Positions 29,302 to 37,667 of a DNA stretch of 64,000 nt are shown piece by piece. The stretch lies in NCBI GenBank assembly GCA_002347095.1, contig DDWZ01000023.1:73482-137481 (forward strand), written 5' to 3'. The position numbers and the translations under genes were made by a program. Origin of the DNA: Desulfobulbaceae bacterium UBA2273 (GTDB lineage Bacteria; Desulfobacterota; Desulfobulbia; Desulfobulbales; Desulfurivibrionaceae). The notes beneath the pieces were generated by a model, which saw only the letters and a list, made by a program, of their open reading frames with translations, did no database searches and had not been told where the DNA came from. The stretch's first letter is position 1. Every line of letters begins with the position of its first letter.

Positions 29302-30297
29302 TTACTGACAATCAAGAGCCACCTTGATCCGGTTGCCCCCGTCCCCCTTGGCCAGATAGAGCGCTCCCTCCGCCGCAGCTATCAGCCCCTGCATATCCGA
29401 GCCTCGACACGGCTCGGCGGTTGCAAGGCCGACGCTCAGCGTCAGGGTCTCCCCGGCTGTTTGCGCGGCGCCGTCCCCGCCCTCCAAGGCGGCCATATAC
29501 GCCATAAACTCGTGGACCACGGTCATGGCTCCACCATTTGGGGTATTGGGGAGAATGGCGGCAAACTCCTCCTCGCCATAGCGGACCACGGTGTCCCCCG
29601 CCCGTTTGAGAACACAACTCAGGGCATCAGCCACCTTGCGCAGCCATTCATCGCCCTTGTCCCGGCCATGGGTTTCGCTAAATCGTTTAAAATCATCGAG
29701 GCCCACCATGAACAGCGAAAGGGGAACCACCTCCCGCCGGGCGCGATTCCATTCCCTGCCCAGGATTTCATCAAAATAACGACGATTGCCCACCTCGGTA
29801 AGACTGTCTCGCGGCACCATGTGCATCAGGCGGCGGTTCAGCAGGTCGAGTTGCGTGGTGAGCTCGACCAGCTCCAGCTCCCGCGCCTTGCGCCGATCGG
29901 TTTCATGCTTCAGCTTCAGGGCGGCACGCACCCTGGCCAGCAGCTCTATCTCCTTTACCGGCTTGATGATATAGTCGGTCGCTCCCATGGCGAAGGCCTG
30001 GGCGAGCGCCTCATCATCATCGCGAACCGTGACCATGATCACCGGAATATCCCGCAGCCCATCCTGCGCCTTTATCCGTTGGCAGGTTTCTATGCCATCC
30101 ATGCCCGGCATCATGACGTCCATGAGGATGAGATCGACTCTTTTCTCCTCGACCGCCCCCTTTTCCGTGGCCGCGAGCATTTCCAGGGCTTCCTGACCGC
30201 TTCGGACACAATAAATATCCGCATACCCCTCCTGCCGGAGCATCTCCTCGAGCAGCATCAGGTTTACCGGGATATCATCAACAATAAGGATTGCCAT
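29302..30297 (-). CDS. Response regulator with degenerate GGDEF domain
   Basis: 331 residues. The REC domain (1-125) keeps the acidic pocket (VDD), the phospho-accepting Asp60 in LMDVMMP and the Lys in IIKPVKE. A coiled coil (125-160) leads to a GGDEF domain (160-325). The signature is GEEEF (241-245), so the second Gly is replaced by Glu, and the usual D-x-D-x-FK-x-x-ND segment reads VGLDDFKRFSE. The inhibitory RxxD site (RAGD, 232-235) is kept. It therefore looks more like a phosphorylation-controlled c-di-GMP receptor than a cyclase, though some divergent enzymes remain active. Confidence 0.88.
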   Translation of the reverse strand: MAILIVDDIPVNLMLLEEMLRQEGYADIYCVRSGQEALEMLAATEKGAVEEKRVDLILMDVMMPGMDGIETCQRIKAQDGLRDIPVIMVTVRDDDEALAQAFAMGATDYIIKPVKEIELLARVRAALKLKHETDRRKARELELVELTTQLDLLNRRLMHMVPRDSLTEVGNRRYFDEILGREWNRARREVVPLSLFMVGLDDFKRFSETHGRDKGDEWLRKVADALSCVLKRAGDTVVRYGEEEFAAILPNTPNGGAMTVVHEFMAYMAALEGGDGAAQTAGETLTLSVGLATAEPCRGSDMQGLIAAAEGALYLAKGDGGNRIKVALDCQ

Positions 30298-30319
30298 TTT
30301 CGCCTCTATACTTTAAGCC

Positions 30320-30356
30320 AAGAACCGCGGACAGCCATCACTGATCCGCGGTTCTT
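30320..30356. promoter_or_regulatory. Perfect 12-bp inverted repeat in a divergent promoter region
   Basis: AAGAACCGCGGA and TCCGCGGTTCTT flank a 13-base spacer, between the response regulator (leftwards, starts 30297) and the Nudix gene (rightwards, starts 30452). There is no T run on either side, so it is more likely an operator or an RNA hairpin than a terminator. Confidence 0.4.
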
Positions 30357-30451
30357 TCCCTGCCTGGAATCATGGTATAGAATCATAGCGGATTTTGAAA
30401 GAAACAAATATTTTTCTCAACCTTTCAGCTCTCCCCGACAACAGGACGGTC

Positions 30452-30940
30452 ATGCCCTACACCCCCATCATCGGCACCCTTGGCTACATTCTTTCTCCGG
30501 ACCGGACCCAGACCCTTCTTGTCCACCGCAATGCCCGCCCAACCGACGCCCATTTGGGCAAGTACAACGGCCTGGGCGGAAAAATGCGCCCCGACGAGGA
30601 TGTCCTCACCTGCATCACGAGAGAGATCAAGGAAGAAGCCGGGATCGACTGCGAGGAAATCCTGTTGCGCGGGACCATCAACTGGCCCGGCTTCGGACCG
30701 CACGGGGAAGATTGGCTGGGATTTATCTTCCGGATCGACCGCTTCCACGGCACCCCCTTCCCGGAAAATGAAGAAGGGGCGCTTGCCTGGCACCCCATCG
30801 ATCATCTGCATCTCCTGCCGATGTGGGAAGGAGACCGGTATTTTCTACCCCTGGTGTTTGATTCCGACCCCCGCATCTTTCATGGCCACCTTCCATATAA
30901 AAACGGCCGGCCGCTGAGCTGGAACTTCACCAGGATCTGA
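30452..30940 (+). CDS. Nudix hydrolase, MutT-like
   Basis: 162 residues from the ATG at 30452, with AGGA 7 bases upstream. The full Nudix box is present (G-KMRPD-E-DVLTCIT-REIKEEAGI). The overall layout, with the C-terminal WEGDRYFLPLVF segment, resembles 8-oxo-dGTP diphosphatases of the MutT/MTH1-like branch, which clean oxidised nucleotides from the pool. The exact substrate is not certain. Confidence 0.88.
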   Translation: MPYTPIIGTLGYILSPDRTQTLLVHRNARPTDAHLGKYNGLGGKMRPDEDVLTCITREIKEEAGIDCEEILLRGTINWPGFGPHGEDWLGFIFRIDRFHGTPFPENEEGALAWHPIDHLHLLPMWEGDRYFLPLVFDSDPRIFHGHLPYKNGRPLSWNFTRI

Positions 30941-30976
30941 CGGTATCGCTCCCGGACCGGGAGCAGTCTGGGCTTA

Positions 30977-31378
30977 TCAGCCACAGCTTTTGTTGGAGCG
31001 GGGATCCCAGGTGTCATATGCCTTGCTGTACAGGTAATCGTTGATAGCCAACAGCTCTGCCTGCGATAACTTGGCCCAGGAGCCATCCTTGGCGCATTGC
31101 ACATTTTTCTTGTAAAAAACCGTATTCCATCCCCGCATGGTCCTGGAATCAGTATCCAGGAACCTGGCGCCCTTGTCATTGCCCCTAAAATGGCAACTCT
31201 TGCAGTTGCTTTGATAGAGCTTATACCCGTCCCAGGTGTTCTTGAACTCCATGGCCCGGCTGGACTGGGTCACAGGGTCAAAACGGTAGGTTGTTTCTCC
31301 GGCAAAAGCCACTCCCTGCGACAACAACACCAGGCATGCCGCCATCGCCGCCATGACCACGCTCTTTCGCTGCTGCAT
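30977..31378 (-). CDS. Small monohaem c-type cytochrome
   Basis: 133 residues. A signal peptide ends near residue 26 (GVAFA/GE), so it is exported to the periplasm. One haem-binding motif, CKSCH, lies at 59-63. Two further cysteines (NVQC, NKSC at the C terminus) could form a disulfide. Several Met and His residues could supply the second haem ligand. It stands alone and converges on the Nudix gene; its redox partner is not apparent. Confidence 0.9.
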   Translation of the reverse strand: MQQRKSVVMAAMAACLVLLSQGVAFAGETTYRFDPVTQSSRAMEFKNTWDGYKLYQSNCKSCHFRGNDKGARFLDTDSRTMRGWNTVFYKKNVQCAKDGSWAKLSQAELLAINDYLYSKAYDTWDPRSNKSCG

Positions 31379-31721
31379 CCCACCACCTCCTGCGTTAGGC
31401 TTGAAACAACCCGGACAACACGCGATGCCATGTATTCATCGCCCTGCCCCTTGATCAACCATCATCTTGAATGGCCGGCCACATACTATGCAAAAAATTA
31501 TACCGCAATGTGGCACAATCCGCTAAAAAATATTTTTCCGCCCGTCACCTCTTTGCCACTGCCTTTCCCCTTTTACAGCTTTCGTGAGCTGAAAATCCCA
31601 TTAACCCGCTGATAAAACACGACAAAGATATTGTTTTTGCCTTGTTTTTCATGTTTATAGTAAATGAATCATATCTGTCCTCTTCCGGACCACGAAACAC
31701 AAGGCCGATATCCATGCCGCC
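31379..31721. other. Divergent intergenic region, no identified content
   Basis: 343 bases between the cytochrome (leftwards) and the hybrid kinase (rightwards). It is more AT-rich than its surroundings, especially 31600-31670, and probably holds both promoters. A small hairpin CAGCT-TTCGTG-AGCTG lies near 31577. I see no credible gene. Confidence 0.5.
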
Positions 31722-34700
31722 ATGCACAGGCTCGATGCATTGATGCTCACCCGACTCATGCTGGGGCTTTGCCTCCAGGGCTTCGCTTTTTTCTGCCTTT
31801 TGGCACTCCCGGCAACTGTTGGGGCCATGCCTGCTCCGGTGGTTATCACTCCGGAACACGGCTCGTACTTCCTGGCGAAACATCTCGAACTCCTGGAAGA
31901 TCCCACCACACACCTCACCATCACCGACATTATCTCCCGGCAAAACGAACCCCGTTTTGCCCCCTCTTCCACCGAAACCCCCAGCTTCGGCTTTACCACT
32001 TCCGCGGTCTGGGCTCGTTTTACCGTAAAAAACAGCCTGCCCCGCACGGTGGAGTATTTTCTCGAAATAAAATACCCCCTGCTTGACCAGATAGATTTGT
32101 ATATCCCCTCCGGACCGGAGACCTTCACCGTTTTTAAGGCAGGGGACAGCATGCCCTTTAAAGACAGGGCCATCCAACACAAAAATACCATCTTCCCGGT
32201 CATGCTGGCCTCCGGCGAAGAGAAAACCCTGTACCTGCGCTGTGAAACGACAAGCTCCCTGAATTTGCCCATCGTACTGCATTCCCCAGCCTGCCTGGCC
32301 GAGGAAATCACCAGGGAACAGACGCTGCTGGGCATCTATTACGGCATCCTGCTGGTCATGATGATCTACAACTTTTTCATCTATCTCGGCCTCAAGGACA
32401 GCACCTATCTCTACTACGTTCTTTTTGTCTTCACCTACATGCTCTTCCAGTTGAGCGTCAACGGCATGGCTTTTCAGTATTTCTGGCCCAATCGGATCTG
32501 GTGGGCCAACAACTGCACACCCTTGTTTATTTTTCTCGCCTATATCTTCGCCACCCAGTTCACCAGAAACATTCTCGACACGGCAAAAAACGTCCCCCGG
32601 ATTGACGCCATTCTCCGGGCAGGTCTCGTTCTTTCCGCGCTCGGCAGCGTTCTTACCCTTTTTGTCGGCTACAATCTGAGCATCCGTTTGGCGACGCTGA
32701 TGAGCCTGACCGTGGTTGCCCTGATCGTTGCCGGATTTACCTGCATGATCAAAGGCTACCGTCCGGCCCGCTATTATTTTCTGGCCTGGTCCGTTTCCAT
32801 GCTGGGGGTAACGGTGTATGCCCTGAAAACCTTCGGCATCCTGCCCCACATCTTCATTACCCACTGGGGAATCCAGCTCGGCTCGGCCTGGGAGGTCATC
32901 CTGTTGTCCATGGGGCTTGCCGACCGATTCCAGCTCATGAAACAGGAAAAGGAGCAGATGCAGACCGTTTACGCCCGGGAGCTTGAGGAAGCCCACGGCG
33001 AGCTGGAAAAATCCTTCCGGGATATGGAACAGTTCAAAAACTCCCTGGAGACTCTGCTTGAAGCGCGAACAGCAGACCTGAGCCGGGTCAACGAAAACCT
33101 CGCCAGAGAGGCCGAGGACCGGCAAAAAGCCGAAGCCCGGGCGGAAGCGGCCAGCAAGGCAAAGTCCCAGTTCCTTGCCTCCATGAGCCACGAAATCCGC
33201 ACCCCGATGAACGCCATCCTCGGCATGACAAACATGGCGACAAAATTAGCCGAAACAGCAAAACTCCGGCAATACCTCGCCGTTATCCAGGACTCGGGAA
33301 AAACGCTGCTTGCCCTGATCAACGACATCCTTGATTTCTCAAAGATCGAAGCGGGTCGCCTTGACCTTGAATGCGCCAATTTTGACCTGCGGGAAACCCT
33401 GGAGAGTCTTGCGGATCTGTTCGGCAAGCAGGCCGCGGACAAAGGCCTTGAATTGCTCATCAACGTGCGCGGCAACACCCCCTGCGCCTTGAAGGGCGAC
33501 GCCCTCCGCCTGCGGCAGATTCTGATCAACCTTGTCAACAACGCCATCAAGTTCACCCACACAGGCGAGGTCGCCGTCACGGCCCACGGCGAAAGGCTGA
33601 CCGATGATGCGGCAATCCTCTCCTTTTCCGTCCGGGATACAGGCAGTGGCATCAACCATGCCCAAATCAGACAACTCTTCAGCGAATACACCCAGGCAGA
33701 CAGCTCAACCTCCAGACTGTATGGAGGAACCGGGCTTGGCCTTGCCATCAGCAAACAACTGGTCACCCTCATGGGGGGAGAAATCAGCGCCGAAAGCGAG
33801 CCGGGCAGAGGAAGCACCTTCTATTTTACCGTCAGCGTAGAGCTTCAACCCCAAGAGGCCCAGCACGCCCTTGTCCTTCCCGCCTCGATTTCCGGGGCCA
33901 GGGTTTTGGTGGCGACACGCCACCCGGCCTTGCGAGAAACCTTGCTGGAGATGCTCGCGGGCTTTGCTTGCAGGCCGGAAATTCTCCAGCCCTTTGCCGC
34001 AGGCGCTATCACCCACAACACCCCGGAACACGCGCTCTTTGTTCTCGACAGCTCCCTGCCCGAACTCGATCTGCCGCATTTTCTGGCAAACCGGGCGGCC
34101 AGCCACCCGGACGAGTCCCTGACTCCGGCCATAATTCTCACCCAACCCGATTCCGGACCACTCCTTGAAAACCTCCAGGGTTGCCTCCGGGTTGTCGTTC
34201 TGAACAAGCCGCTCAAGCAATCCTATCTGTTCGAAGCAATCGTCACCTGTCTCGAAACGGCAGATGCCACCCCGGCCTGCACCGCTCCTCCACCTCGGGA
34301 AAACGACAAAAAACAATTCACGACCCTAAAGGGAAAACAGGTGCTTGTGGTCGAGGACGACCCGGTAAACCAGATGGTGACAAGTCAACTCTTGACAAGA
34401 GCCGGCATTCTGGTTGATATAGCGGGCAACGGTCATGAGGCGCTGGCGGCTCTGCAAGAAAAAACCTATGATGCGGTGTTGATGGATATCATCATGCCGA
34501 AAATGGACGGATTGACCGCCACCAAGGCCATCCGCCAGAGCCTGGGGCTCGATCTGCCCATCATCGCCCTCACCGCCAACGCCATTAAGGGCGACCGGGA
34601 AAAATGCCTTGCAGCCGGCATGGACGCGTATCTGACCAAACCCGTGGAAATACAAAGCATGTACCAGATTCTGGAAAAATTTACCGCCGTGCGCCCATGA
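31722..34700 (+). CDS. Hybrid sensor histidine kinase with 7TMR-DISM sensor
   Basis: 992 residues. A signal-like segment is followed by a periplasmic 7TMR-DISM extracellular domain (about 40-190), seven membrane helices (about 205-400), a coiled coil and HisKA with the His in MSHEIRTPMN (near 490). The ATPase domain has VRDTGSGI and GTGLGLAISKQ. A C-terminal receiver has its Asp in LMDIIMPKMDG (near 921). The extracellular fold often binds small ligands. The start is uncertain because no clear ribosome site precedes it. Its stop overlaps the next start (ATGA), so it is coupled to the fadD-like gene. Confidence 0.92.
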   Translation: MHRLDALMLTRLMLGLCLQGFAFFCLLALPATVGAMPAPVVITPEHGSYFLAKHLELLEDPTTHLTITDIISRQNEPRFAPSSTETPSFGFTTSAVWARFTVKNSLPRTVEYFLEIKYPLLDQIDLYIPSGPETFTVFKAGDSMPFKDRAIQHKNTIFPVMLASGEEKTLYLRCETTSSLNLPIVLHSPACLAEEITREQTLLGIYYGILLVMMIYNFFIYLGLKDSTYLYYVLFVFTYMLFQLSVNGMAFQYFWPNRIWWANNCTPLFIFLAYIFATQFTRNILDTAKNVPRIDAILRAGLVLSALGSVLTLFVGYNLSIRLATLMSLTVVALIVAGFTCMIKGYRPARYYFLAWSVSMLGVTVYALKTFGILPHIFITHWGIQLGSAWEVILLSMGLADRFQLMKQEKEQMQTVYARELEEAHGELEKSFRDMEQFKNSLETLLEARTADLSRVNENLAREAEDRQKAEARAEAASKAKSQFLASMSHEIRTPMNAILGMTNMATKLAETAKLRQYLAVIQDSGKTLLALINDILDFSKIEAGRLDLECANFDLRETLESLADLFGKQAADKGLELLINVRGNTPCALKGDALRLRQILINLVNNAIKFTHTGEVAVTAHGERLTDDAAILSFSVRDTGSGINHAQIRQLFSEYTQADSSTSRLYGGTGLGLAISKQLVTLMGGEISAESEPGRGSTFYFTVSVELQPQEAQHALVLPASISGARVLVATRHPALRETLLEMLAGFACRPEILQPFAAGAITHNTPEHALFVLDSSLPELDLPHFLANRAASHPDESLTPAIILTQPDSGPLLENLQGCLRVVVLNKPLKQSYLFEAIVTCLETADATPACTAPPPRENDKKQFTTLKGKQVLVVEDDPVNQMVTSQLLTRAGILVDIAGNGHEALAALQEKTYDAVLMDIIMPKMDGLTATKAIRQSLGLDLPIIALTANAIKGDREKCLAAGMDAYLTKPVEIQSMYQILEKFTAVRP

Positions 34701-36418
34701 TCGCCACCGCCATAACGACACTGAATCTGCTGCTGGAGGAAAGTTCCCTCTCCTTCAAAAACCTGCCCGCGGCAGGCCTCGCCTTTCAGCCGCCCTTGCA
34801 CTACGGGGAGTTCCGCCAAAAAGCCCTGGAAATCGCGGCCCTGCTCAAGGAACAAGGCATCAAAAAAGGCGACCGGGTGGCGATTCTCGCCGATAATTCC
34901 CCCCAGTGGGGCATGGCGTATTTCGGCATTGTCCGGCTTGGGGCGATCGCGGTTCCGATCCTTCCTGATTTTCCGGAGGCCGACGTCAAGCACATTCTGA
35001 AGGAAGCCGGAGCAAGCATTCTCTTCACCACCCAGCGCCAGCTTGAAAAGCTCTACGAGCTTCCGGGCAACACACTCAAGGTTGTGATCACCCTGGATGA
35101 CGCCATCGACCCGAACAACCTCTTGGCCACCCTGCCCTTCAGCCGTTTTCTCCTTGCCGCCAGGGATCTTCCGGAAAAGAAAAAAGCCATCGCCGCGAAT
35201 TTGGCCGGTCCGGACGACACCGCCTCGATCATCTATACCTCCGGCACCTCGGGCCATGCCAAGGCGGTGATGCTGAGCCATAAAAACTTCATCAGCAATG
35301 TTCGCTCCACCCTGTCCATCTTTCCCGATGAGCCGGTGCAGGGCTGGACCTTTCTTTCGATCCTGCCCATGTCCCATGCCTATGAATTCACCATCAGCTT
35401 CCTGGTGCCGCTGGCCACGGGCTCCCGCATCGTCTATGCAGGCAAGACCCCGACGCCCACCGTTCTTGAACGGATCTGCAAACACGAACACCCCTCCATC
35501 ATGTGCATGGTGCCCATGGTCATGGAGAAAATTTACAAAAAAAAGGTGCTGCCGGCCATCAGCGCCAATGTTTTCATGCGGGCAGCCATGAAGCTGCCCC
35601 TCGTCCGCCGCAAGATCCTGCAGAAAATCGGCCGAAAACTGCAACTATTTTTCGGAGGCACGCTGAAGTTTGTCGCCATCGGTGGCGCACCGCTCAACAT
35701 CGAGGTGGAACGATTCCTGGCCGAGGCCGGCTTTCCATATATTGTCGGCTACGGCTTGACCGAAGCCTCCCCCCTGGTCAGCGCCGGGCCATACGGCGAT
35801 TCGAGCATCGCCCTGGGCTCGGCAGGAAAACCGGTGCAGAATGTGGAGGTCCGGATCAGCAAAGCAAATCCTGAAACGGGCCTGGGTGAAATCCTGGTCC
35901 GGGGCCCCAATGTGATGCAAGGGTATCGCGCCAATCCAGAGGCGACCAGAGAAGTGCTTGCTCCCGACGGCTGGCTTTCCACCGGCGATCTCGGCTATCT
36001 CGACCCCCAGGGAAACCTCTTTATCAAGGGACGTTCCAAGAGCGTGATTGTCCTTTCCCACGGCGAGAACATCTATCCTGAAGCGATCGAGGAGAAGATC
36101 AACGCCTTCCAGCATGTAGTGGAATCGCTGGTGCGCGAACGCGACAACCGATTGGAAGCCCTGGTCTATCTCGATTACGAGCTGATCGATGCCGAAACCC
36201 GCGGCAAGGACCAGGCCCGGCAGAGGGAGCATATCGCCGGGATTCTGGCTGAAATCAAAAAACAGGTGAACCAGCAACTGCCCCCGTATGGGCAGCTTGC
36301 CCAGGCAAGCGAACATCGCGAGCCGTTCACCAAAACCGCTACCCATAAAATAAAGCGCTATCTGTACACCAGTTCCGCCTGCTCTGATATGAACGGAAAA
36401 AAAGGAGAGAGGAGATGA
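34697..36418 (+). CDS. Long-chain fatty acid--CoA ligase (AMP-forming)
   Basis: 573 residues from the ATG at 34697, which overlaps the stop of the hybrid kinase by 4 bases. The AMP-binding motif IYTSGTSGHAKAVMLSH, the GYGLTEASPL core and the motif WLSTGDLGY are all present, with a complete C-terminal domain. It would activate fatty acids to acyl-CoA for breakdown or lipid synthesis. Its stop overlaps the start of a FadL-type porin (ATGA), making a likely uptake-activation pair. Confidence 0.92.
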   Translation: MIATAITTLNLLLEESSLSFKNLPAAGLAFQPPLHYGEFRQKALEIAALLKEQGIKKGDRVAILADNSPQWGMAYFGIVRLGAIAVPILPDFPEADVKHILKEAGASILFTTQRQLEKLYELPGNTLKVVITLDDAIDPNNLLATLPFSRFLLAARDLPEKKKAIAANLAGPDDTASIIYTSGTSGHAKAVMLSHKNFISNVRSTLSIFPDEPVQGWTFLSILPMSHAYEFTISFLVPLATGSRIVYAGKTPTPTVLERICKHEHPSIMCMVPMVMEKIYKKKVLPAISANVFMRAAMKLPLVRRKILQKIGRKLQLFFGGTLKFVAIGGAPLNIEVERFLAEAGFPYIVGYGLTEASPLVSAGPYGDSSIALGSAGKPVQNVEVRISKANPETGLGEILVRGPNVMQGYRANPEATREVLAPDGWLSTGDLGYLDPQGNLFIKGRSKSVIVLSHGENIYPEAIEEKINAFQHVVESLVRERDNRLEALVYLDYELIDAETRGKDQARQREHIAGILAEIKKQVNQQLPPYGQLAQASEHREPFTKTATHKIKRYLYTSSACSDMNGKKGERR

Positions 36419-37653
36419 AAAAAAGAATCGCTGTTGCCGCCCTGGCCGGAATACTGGCCGCCACCCCCGCCTTTGCCTCGGGCTATCGCATCCCGGAGCA
36501 ATCCACAAACTCAGTGGCGCTCAGTAACGCCTATGTGGCCAACACTCCGGGCGCAGACGCCAGTTATTACAACCCGGCCAACATGAGCTGGCTGGAGGAG
36601 GGCTGGCATTCCGAGTTCAGCCTCACCTACATTAATCTGGCGAGCATTGAGTATACCGACAACAACTCCTCCGCCAGAAGCGGCAGCTCCAGAACAGAAA
36701 ACTTTGCCCTCCCCGAGTTTCACCTTGTCTCGCCCCAGTACAACAACTTTCGCTTTGGCCTTTCGCTGGTCTATCCCTACGGCCTGTCCAAACGATGGGA
36801 GGCCCCGTATCCCCGCATGACCTCGGAAGAATTCACTCTGAAAACCTATGAACTCAACCCCAATCTTTCGTATCAGGTAACCGACACCTTTTCCGTTGCC
36901 GCAGGAGTGCGGGCAATTTACAGCGAAGGCAAGGTGAAAAGCACCGATACCCTCGGGACCCTTGGCCTGGCGCGACGGGATCTTGATGGCTCCGCCACGG
37001 ACTACGGGTACAACCTCGCCGTCACCTATAAGCCGGTCAGCAACCTCTCGCTTGCCGCAACCTACCGCTCCAAGGTCGACTTGGAGATTGAGGGAGATGC
37101 AACGCTTGGCATTGGCGGCGCCACTTATTACAACAACCGTTACGCAGAGGTCATGGTGCCTGCCCCGGCGGTGCTCACCTTGGCCGCCGCCTACACCTTT
37201 GCTGCGACCACGGTGGAGTTCACCTATGACAAGACCTACTGGAGCGCCTACGACAAGCTGGATTTCAATTACGATGTTTCACTGCTGACCATCAACCCCA
37301 CCCTCTACGCCCTTTTCGATGCCCCTGGCGCAAAAAACTGGAGCAACACCGATGCCTTCCGCATTGGCCTAACCCACAAGCTGAACACCCATTGGACCGT
37401 CATGGCCGGATTCGCCATCGATAAAAACCCGGTCCCGGACCAAACCCTGGGCTTTGAGCTGCCGGATTCCGACGCCAAAATATATTCCATCGGCGCGCGA
37501 TACCAGATCACCGACACACTGCAAGTTGGCGCGGCCTATCTCTACGACGACAAAGAGAGCAGAACCGTTGCCAGTTCCGCTCCTAAACCAAACGGCACCT
37601 TCGACAATTCCGCGGCCCATCTCCTCAACATCGGGCTGCAATACCGCTTTTAA
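36415..37653 (+). CDS. FadL/TodX-family outer-membrane transporter
   Basis: 412 residues. A cleavable signal peptide ends near residue 22 (AFASG), the hatch region contains SNAYVANTPGADASYYNPANM, and the rest shows alternating beta-strand character ending in YRF at the C terminus, as expected of outer-membrane barrels. FadL proteins let long-chain fatty acids or other hydrophobic compounds cross the outer membrane. It overlaps the fadD-like gene and has a GGAGAGGAG ribosome site. Confidence 0.93.
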   Translation: MKKRIAVAALAGILAATPAFASGYRIPEQSTNSVALSNAYVANTPGADASYYNPANMSWLEEGWHSEFSLTYINLASIEYTDNNSSARSGSSRTENFALPEFHLVSPQYNNFRFGLSLVYPYGLSKRWEAPYPRMTSEEFTLKTYELNPNLSYQVTDTFSVAAGVRAIYSEGKVKSTDTLGTLGLARRDLDGSATDYGYNLAVTYKPVSNLSLAATYRSKVDLEIEGDATLGIGGATYYNNRYAEVMVPAPAVLTLAAAYTFAATTVEFTYDKTYWSAYDKLDFNYDVSLLTINPTLYALFDAPGAKNWSNTDAFRIGLTHKLNTHWTVMAGFAIDKNPVPDQTLGFELPDSDAKIYSIGARYQITDTLQVGAAYLYDDKESRTVASSAPKPNGTFDNSAAHLLNIGLQYRF

Positions 37654-37667
37654 TATGACACACAAAC

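Noticed and set aside
29206..30771. 521-codon plus-strand open frame over the response regulator and Nudix gene
   Set aside because: Antisense to the regulator and out of frame with the Nudix gene; no domain.
30948..30964. Perfect hairpin GCTCCCG-GAC-CGGGAGC between the convergent Nudix and cytochrome genes, considered as a terminator
   Set aside because: No T run on either strand. It may still pause polymerase, but I cannot call it a terminator.
31500..31520. TGGCAC near 31509 as a sigma-54 promoter
   Set aside because: The required GC-containing -12 element is not at the correct spacing.
31545..33191. 548-codon minus-strand open frame over the hybrid kinase
   Set aside because: Antisense shadow; it crosses the sensor domain and intergenic region without a ribosome site.
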